DNA of 64,000 bases from Ottelia alismoides (Eukaryota > Streptophyta > Magnoliopsida > Alismatales > Hydrocharitaceae). The stretch spans positions 496,001 to 560,000 of the forward strand of contig JAZKJV010009335.1 of assembly GCA_037367405.1 (NCBI GenBank), given 5' to 3'. A program made the position numbers and the translations under genes. Every line of letters starts with the position of its first letter. The first letter of the stretch is position 1. Under the pieces are notes generated by a model that worked only from the letters and a program-made list of their open reading frames with translations, was not told the origin of the DNA and made no database searches. Of the stretch, positions 59,864-64,000 are shown in pieces.

Positions 59864-59871
59864 TATTTATA
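59864..59871 (-). promoter_or_regulatory. TATA box, LTR of element 4
   Basis: The minus strand reads GAGCCTATAAATACACTCC, the only strong TATA match in this LTR, about 490 bp from the LTR start. Confidence 0.65.
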
Positions 59872-60499
59872 GGCTCCAAAAAACTACTAACCACGATTAG
59901 TAAACCATGATTTAAACCTTAATCGCGGTTAGCGGCCCATGGTTTGGCCCATGATTTTGGCCAAGTCTTATCCAAAACTTAAGGCTTAACTCAGAACTTT
60001 CCATAATATTCTTGATTCATTAATGACACTTAATTAACGCTAATCGGAATTAACTTTCATCAATCGCAATTTAAATTTCGCAGCTTACACTTAACTTTTG
60101 CTAACCATTGATTAGTGTTGCTAGTGATCATTAGTGATACTCAATCTTCATTAGTTTTTTTAATTATATTTAATTAGTCTTAATGATGATCATTACGGGT
60201 TAATGACATCTTAAGCCTCCTTACTTCTCTTTCTTCTGAAAATCATAACATTTTGAAATGAAGTCCGATTCACATGGAACAAACTCCGTTGGTTTCCTTT
60301 TGACGAGGCGTATCTTATGGTATTGGATCCGAGAGAGGACCAAGTTCAAGGCTTTACAATTATAATAACCTTAATGGAAGTCTCATCCTCGAGACTTACA
60401 GTGTAGGCATAATAACCTTAAAAAGGATTGAAACCATAACAACCTTAAAAAGAGTGAACGCCATTTCATTTATAATGAAGGTACACACAATACATAGTG

Positions 60500-60760
60500 T
60501 TATCGTTCAAACAAAGAGGGATATTTCTCTCTCATATCTACCTCAGATTCCCATGTGGCTTCGTCAAACTCTTGGTACCACCACAATACTTTAACTGGAG
60601 GTACCTCTTTATTCCTCAACTTCTTTATATTCTTGTCTAGTATTTGCACATGTATTTCTAGGTATGTCAAGTCTAACTCAACATGCAGATCATCATAGCT
60701 TATCCTATGCTCAGGATTCTTAATATACTTTCTCATATTTGATACATAAAAAACATCATG
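60500..60760 (-). pseudogene. chromodomain of element 4
   Basis: The 78-aa frame (60736-60500) ends pol: ILDKNIKKLRNKEVPPVKVL, then WESEVDMREKYPSLF. In plant chromoviruses this segment follows integrase and directs insertion to particular chromatin. The usual HDVFHVSNLRKY motif precedes it in another frame (IHDVFYVSNMRKY). A native-looking stop follows SLFER. Confidence 0.85.
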
Positions 60761-61900
60761 TATTGCCGAAAGATGTGGAGGAAGTGCAAGTCTATTGTGA
60801 CTTTCTCAATCCGTTGAATAATTTCAAAGGGACCACGAACCTGGGTGCCAACTTCTCACGCACGCCAAACCTCTGAACTCCCTTCATAGGTGATACTTTT
60901 AGGAATACAAAGTCACCTACCTCAAACTCAAGGTCACTTCGCCTAGTATCACTATAGGTTTTATGGCGACTCTGAGCAGTTATTAATCTTTTTCAAGCAA
61001 GCTCTACAGCTTTCCGCGTCTCCTGGAGTCTATCTGAATCATAAAGGTTCTTTATCCCGACCTCTTGACAACACAGAGGAGTAGTACACCTTCGTCCATA
61101 TAGTTTTTCAAACGGTGATATGCCAATACTTGCATGGTAACTATTGTTGTAGGTGAATTCTGCTAGAGGCAAATGTTTCACCCATGATCCTTTCCATTCT
61201 AAGGCGCATGCTCGCAACATATCCTCTAGCGTCTGAATCGTGCGTTCTGATTGACCATCTATTTGAGGATGATATGTTGTGCTCAAGCATAACTGTGTGC
61301 CTAAGGCTTTCATGAAGTTCTCCCAATAGTGTGAGGTGAATCGTGAATCTAGATCGGAAACTACCTTTTTTGGGATACCATGGAGACGGATCACATGCAA
61401 AATATATAACTGAGCAAGTTGGTCTAGAGTGGAAGATAAGCTTGTTAGAATAAAGTATGCTACCTTGGTTATACGGTCTATTATAACTCATACATATCTT
61501 TACCATTAGTTGTTTGAGGTAAGTTAGTAACGAATCCCATGGAAATACTTTCCCAGTTCCATTCAAGTATAGATAGGGGTTACAACAATCCTGGTGGCTT
61601 TTGGTGTGAAGCCTTTACTTGCTGGCAGGTAAAACATGAATTCACAAGTTCAGCAACATCCTTCTTCATTCTTGACCACTAAAAGTTTGAACTAAGATCG
61701 TTATACATCTTCATAATTCCTGGATGAATGGATAATCTTGAACAATGTGCCTTACATAATATTTCCTTCCTCAATTTAGGTGTGTTTGGTACACAAACTC
61801 GATGATGGTTATACAATAACCCATCTTGTATATAGAATCCCTCTATTTCATTCTTCTTAAGTTGTTGTCTCAAGTCTTTAAGGATTGGATCATCCTCATG
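60761..61900 (-). pseudogene. integrase of element 4, broken
   Basis: The zinc domain appears at 61873-61620 (HCSRLSIHPGIMKMYNDLSS, CFTCQQVK). The core is in two frames (61566-60993): ESISMGFVTNLPQT (the family's usual WxxISMDFI motif, with Gly in place of Asp), then LDSRFTSHYWENFMKALGTQ, TTYHPQIDGQSERTIQTLED, EFTYNNSYHASIGISPFEKL, YGRRCTTPLC. The GKL*SLLEKD to TLSLR region down to 60761 is the C-terminal part with stops. Confidence 0.88.
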
Positions 61901-62525
61901 TCCTTTCTTTATTCTATCCTAGATCTCTAGTTTGTATCGGCGTGGAATAGTTATAGTATCAACACTACTATCGAATGGTTTCCATTCACTCAACGTTGAT
62001 AGTAAACCCCAGAAATGGATAGTACTCACCAACCCAGCATCTGCTACGACGTTCCCCTTAACATGGTGGTATGATGGTACAATCATCGTCCTTTAATAGC
62101 TCTAGCCACTATATGTGTCTCATATTGAGCGCTTTCTGATTAAATAGATATTTCAAGCTTTTATGATCAGTGAAGATTTTAGAAGTAATACCATAGAGGT
62201 AGTGTCTCCATATCTTTAAAGCGAAGACTACGACAACTAATTCAAGGTCATGTGTCGGGTAGTTCCTCTCATGTGTCCTGAGCTGTCATGATGCATAAGC
62301 AACTACCTTACCATATTACATAAGAACTGCCCCAAGTCCTTCTTTAGATGTGTCAGTGTACACTGTAAACCCTTCACTCCAAAAGGGTAGAGTAAGGATA
62401 GGTGCAGATGTTAGGCATTCTTTCATTGTCTGAAAACTAGTTTCACATGCATCAGACCATATGAATGGGACTTCCTTCTGAGTCATCCTAGTCATTGGCA
62501 ATGCCATTCGTGAGAAGTCCTTCAA
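61901..62525 (-). pseudogene. RNase H of element 4, broken
   Basis: The frame 62525-62316 reads MKDFSRMALPMTRMTQKEVP, FTVYTDTSKEGLGAVLM (TDAS-type motif with Thr). Then come [27 protein letters not shown] and [12 protein letters not shown] with stops. These are the standard RNase H landmarks of chromoviruses. Confidence 0.88.
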
Positions 62526-63316
62526 AAATCTTCTATAATACCCAGCTAAACCCAGAAAATTGTATTTTTGTGACAGTCTTCGGGCGTTCCCAACTCATTA
62601 CCGCACTACCTTTGTAGGATCAACTGATATACCTTCCCCAGAAATAACATGGCCTGAGAAGGATACTTCAGATAGCCAGAAGTCACATTTTCTATATTTA
62701 GCATACAATTTTTCTTCGTTAGTGTTTCAAGTGCCTAGTGGGGTGTTTATGATGGTACTTATCCTTGGAGTAAATAAGCACGTCATCAATAAAGACTACT
62801 ACAAAGTGGTCTAGGAACTCCTTGAATACTCTATTCATGAGATCCATGAAAGTTGCTGGGGCATTTGTTAGTCCAAAACACATAACTAAAAATCACAATG
62901 TCCATATCTAGTTCGAAAGGTTGTCTTGGATATATCCACATATTTAATCTTCAACTGATGGTATCCAGATATTAAGTCAATCTTAGAATACACAGTTGAA
63001 CCCTACAACTGGTCAAAAAGATCATCTATTCTTGATAGATGGTACTTGTTCTTTACTGTCTTCTTTTTTAGTTGTCTATAGTCAATGCACTACCGCATTG
63101 AACCATTCATTTTCCTCACAAACAAGACATGTGCACCCCATGGTGAAGTACTAGCACGGATGAATCCTTTATTCAACAATTCTTGTAACTGTACTTTTAA
63201 CTCTCGCAACACAGCTGGTGCCATCCTATATGGAAGGATAGAGATAGGTTAAGTATTAGGTATGAGAGAGATTGTAAATTCAATCTCTCTCTCAGGTGGT
63301 AATCCATATAGTTCCT
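62526..63316 (-). pseudogene. reverse transcriptase of element 4, broken
   Basis: Minus-strand pieces: [81 protein letters not shown], then the catalytic box [10 protein letters not shown] (FIDD at 62782-62793) intact, and [14 protein letters not shown]. Several stops and frameshifts. The QLKIK segment lacks the usual RIR residues. Confidence 0.88.
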
Positions 63317-63842
63317 CTAAAATACATTAGGAAACTTGTACACTACAGATACATCTTCTTTAATTCTATCTGATGTTGATGTAGTGGTTACATAAGCTAA
63401 ATAGCCTTGGCACCCTCTCTCTAACAACTGTTGCACCTTCAGAGTAGACATGGATTTGACATTATCATTGGATGACTTTATAATGAACTGAAATTCTATT
63501 GAGTTAGGCAGGTGAAAAGTTAATTGAAAATAGTCAAGGCATGCATGATGCCTTTCTAACCACTCCATCCCCAGGATGATATCCAAGTCATCCATTTCAA
63601 TTAGTAGTAGGGAGACAAGTAACTGATGTCCTGCTCTCAGTATTACACAGTTATCCAGAATTTCTCGGATTATAAATACTGGTCCTCATGGTCCCTTGAT
63701 CAGATAGGATTGTTGTACTTCTATTGGTATTTTACCCAAAGTAGGTACTAACCGTCGAGCAAAAAATGAATGTGAAGCACCAGAATCTAACAAGGCATGT
63801 ACTGAAAAGCCATGAATAGTAACGATACCTCGTCGATTGTGC
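63317..63842 (-). pseudogene. aspartic protease and linker of element 4
   Basis: The active-site loop ALLDSGASHSFFARRLVPTL (DSGAS at 63773-63787) lies in one frame. DLDIILGMEWLERHHACLDY follows in another (63595-63317), then the linker to RT (DVSVVYKFPNVF). The order matches chromovirus proteases. Confidence 0.88.
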
Positions 63843-64000
63843 CTGAATTGTAGGCTTGTTCTTCACTGATTGCATTGAGCTGGCCATTAGGATTAGGCAA
63901 GCTAGAACCCTCAACACTTTGTGGTGGTTGTTGTGTAGGAGATGCTCATTGTGAGCCATGACCTCTACCCTATCTTCCTCTGCGTGTTGCTCCATTGCTC
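63843..64000 (-). pseudogene. end of gag of element 4
   Basis: The minus-strand frame from 63995 reads EEDRVEVMAHNEHLLHNNHH and NKPTIQAQSTRYRY. It is polar sequence between gag and protease; no zinc knuckle is visible in the part present. Continues beyond the window. Confidence 0.5.

Larger units (their letters stand above)
58588..60358 (-). repeat. 3' LTR of element 4, proximal part
   Basis: The minus strand begins TGTAAAGCCTTGAACTTGGT at 60358. The sequence just upstream (CTCGAGGATGAGACTTCC, about 60380-60397) resembles the conserved block before Tekay LTRs; the usual polypurine tract is decayed (AAGGTTATTATAAT). The part contains a TATA box and a tandem repeat, both listed. Confidence 0.7.
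24636..64000 (-). mobile_element. Element 4: Tekay/Del-type chromovirus, 3' portion, interrupted
   Basis: Minus-strand Ty3/gypsy element. Going down in coordinates: end of gag, protease, RT, RNase H, integrase and chromodomain (64000-60500), then a 3' LTR (60358-58588 and, after element 3, 25482-24636). The LTR reads TGTAAAGCC... to ...GGGTCGTGACA in its own orientation. The chromodomain after integrase defines chromoviruses. Many stops and frameshifts show it is old. The 5' half lies past 64000. Confidence 0.85.

Overview
This window is intergenic DNA from a flowering plant with a large, repeat-rich genome, possibly a monocot (weak inference). I find no host gene, no tRNA or rRNA gene and no CRISPR array. 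Almost all 64 kb is nested LTR retrotransposons: five of the Ty3/gypsy Athila type (one a solo LTR), one Ty3/gypsy chromovirus of the Tekay/Del type, a chromovirus-like solo LTR and one decayed LTR. The Athila call rests on the Gag and integrase sequence (KPCHLPVE signature), a primer binding site matching plant tRNA-Asp, LTRs of about 2.7 to 3.8 kb and 5-bp target duplications. The Tekay call rests on pol domain order and a C-terminal chromodomain.

Left part (1-21548): the 3' portion of Athila element 1 (+ strand), with decayed RT, RNase H and integrase, a hairpin array, 3' UTR and 3' LTR. Its 3' LTR is split at 6424/20112 by a complete 13.7-kb element (element A, 6425-20111, perfect CGCGC target duplication). 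Element A has 3.8-kb LTRs and only a Gag-C-terminal/protease-like reading frame, with no RT or integrase, so it is non-autonomous. Element 1 ends against a SINE/RTE-like (TTG)n tail (21549-21590).

Middle and right (22732-64000): a decayed Athila-like LTR (22732-24635) is cut by the 3' LTR of the Tekay-type element 4 (- strand, 24636 to beyond 64000). Athila element 3 (- strand, 25483-58587) sits inside that LTR. Element 3 was hit twice more: a solo LTR of the element A family (27501-31319, GACCT duplication) lies in its 3' LTR, and Athila element 2 (+ strand, 40227-53260) lies in its gag. A chromovirus-like solo LTR (46803-49670) lies in the 3' UTR of element 2. The insertion order is therefore decayed LTR, element 4, element 3, element 2, inner solo LTR.

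The most unusual signal is shared by all four Athila elements that retain an internal region. Between the end of coding sequence and the 3' UTR is a run of four to six hairpins with arms CTATACTTAG / CTAAGTATAG followed by G4-6. The 3' arm is nearly identical to the real polypurine tract (AAGTATAGGGGG) next to the 3' LTR. Arms covary between hairpins, and the last, long hairpin has an alternative downstream pairing partner. The 3' UTRs also share an antisense reading frame (GVFPLEPVDYPSFE...), and the LTR promoter regions share a G-box palindrome and an inverted W-box pair.
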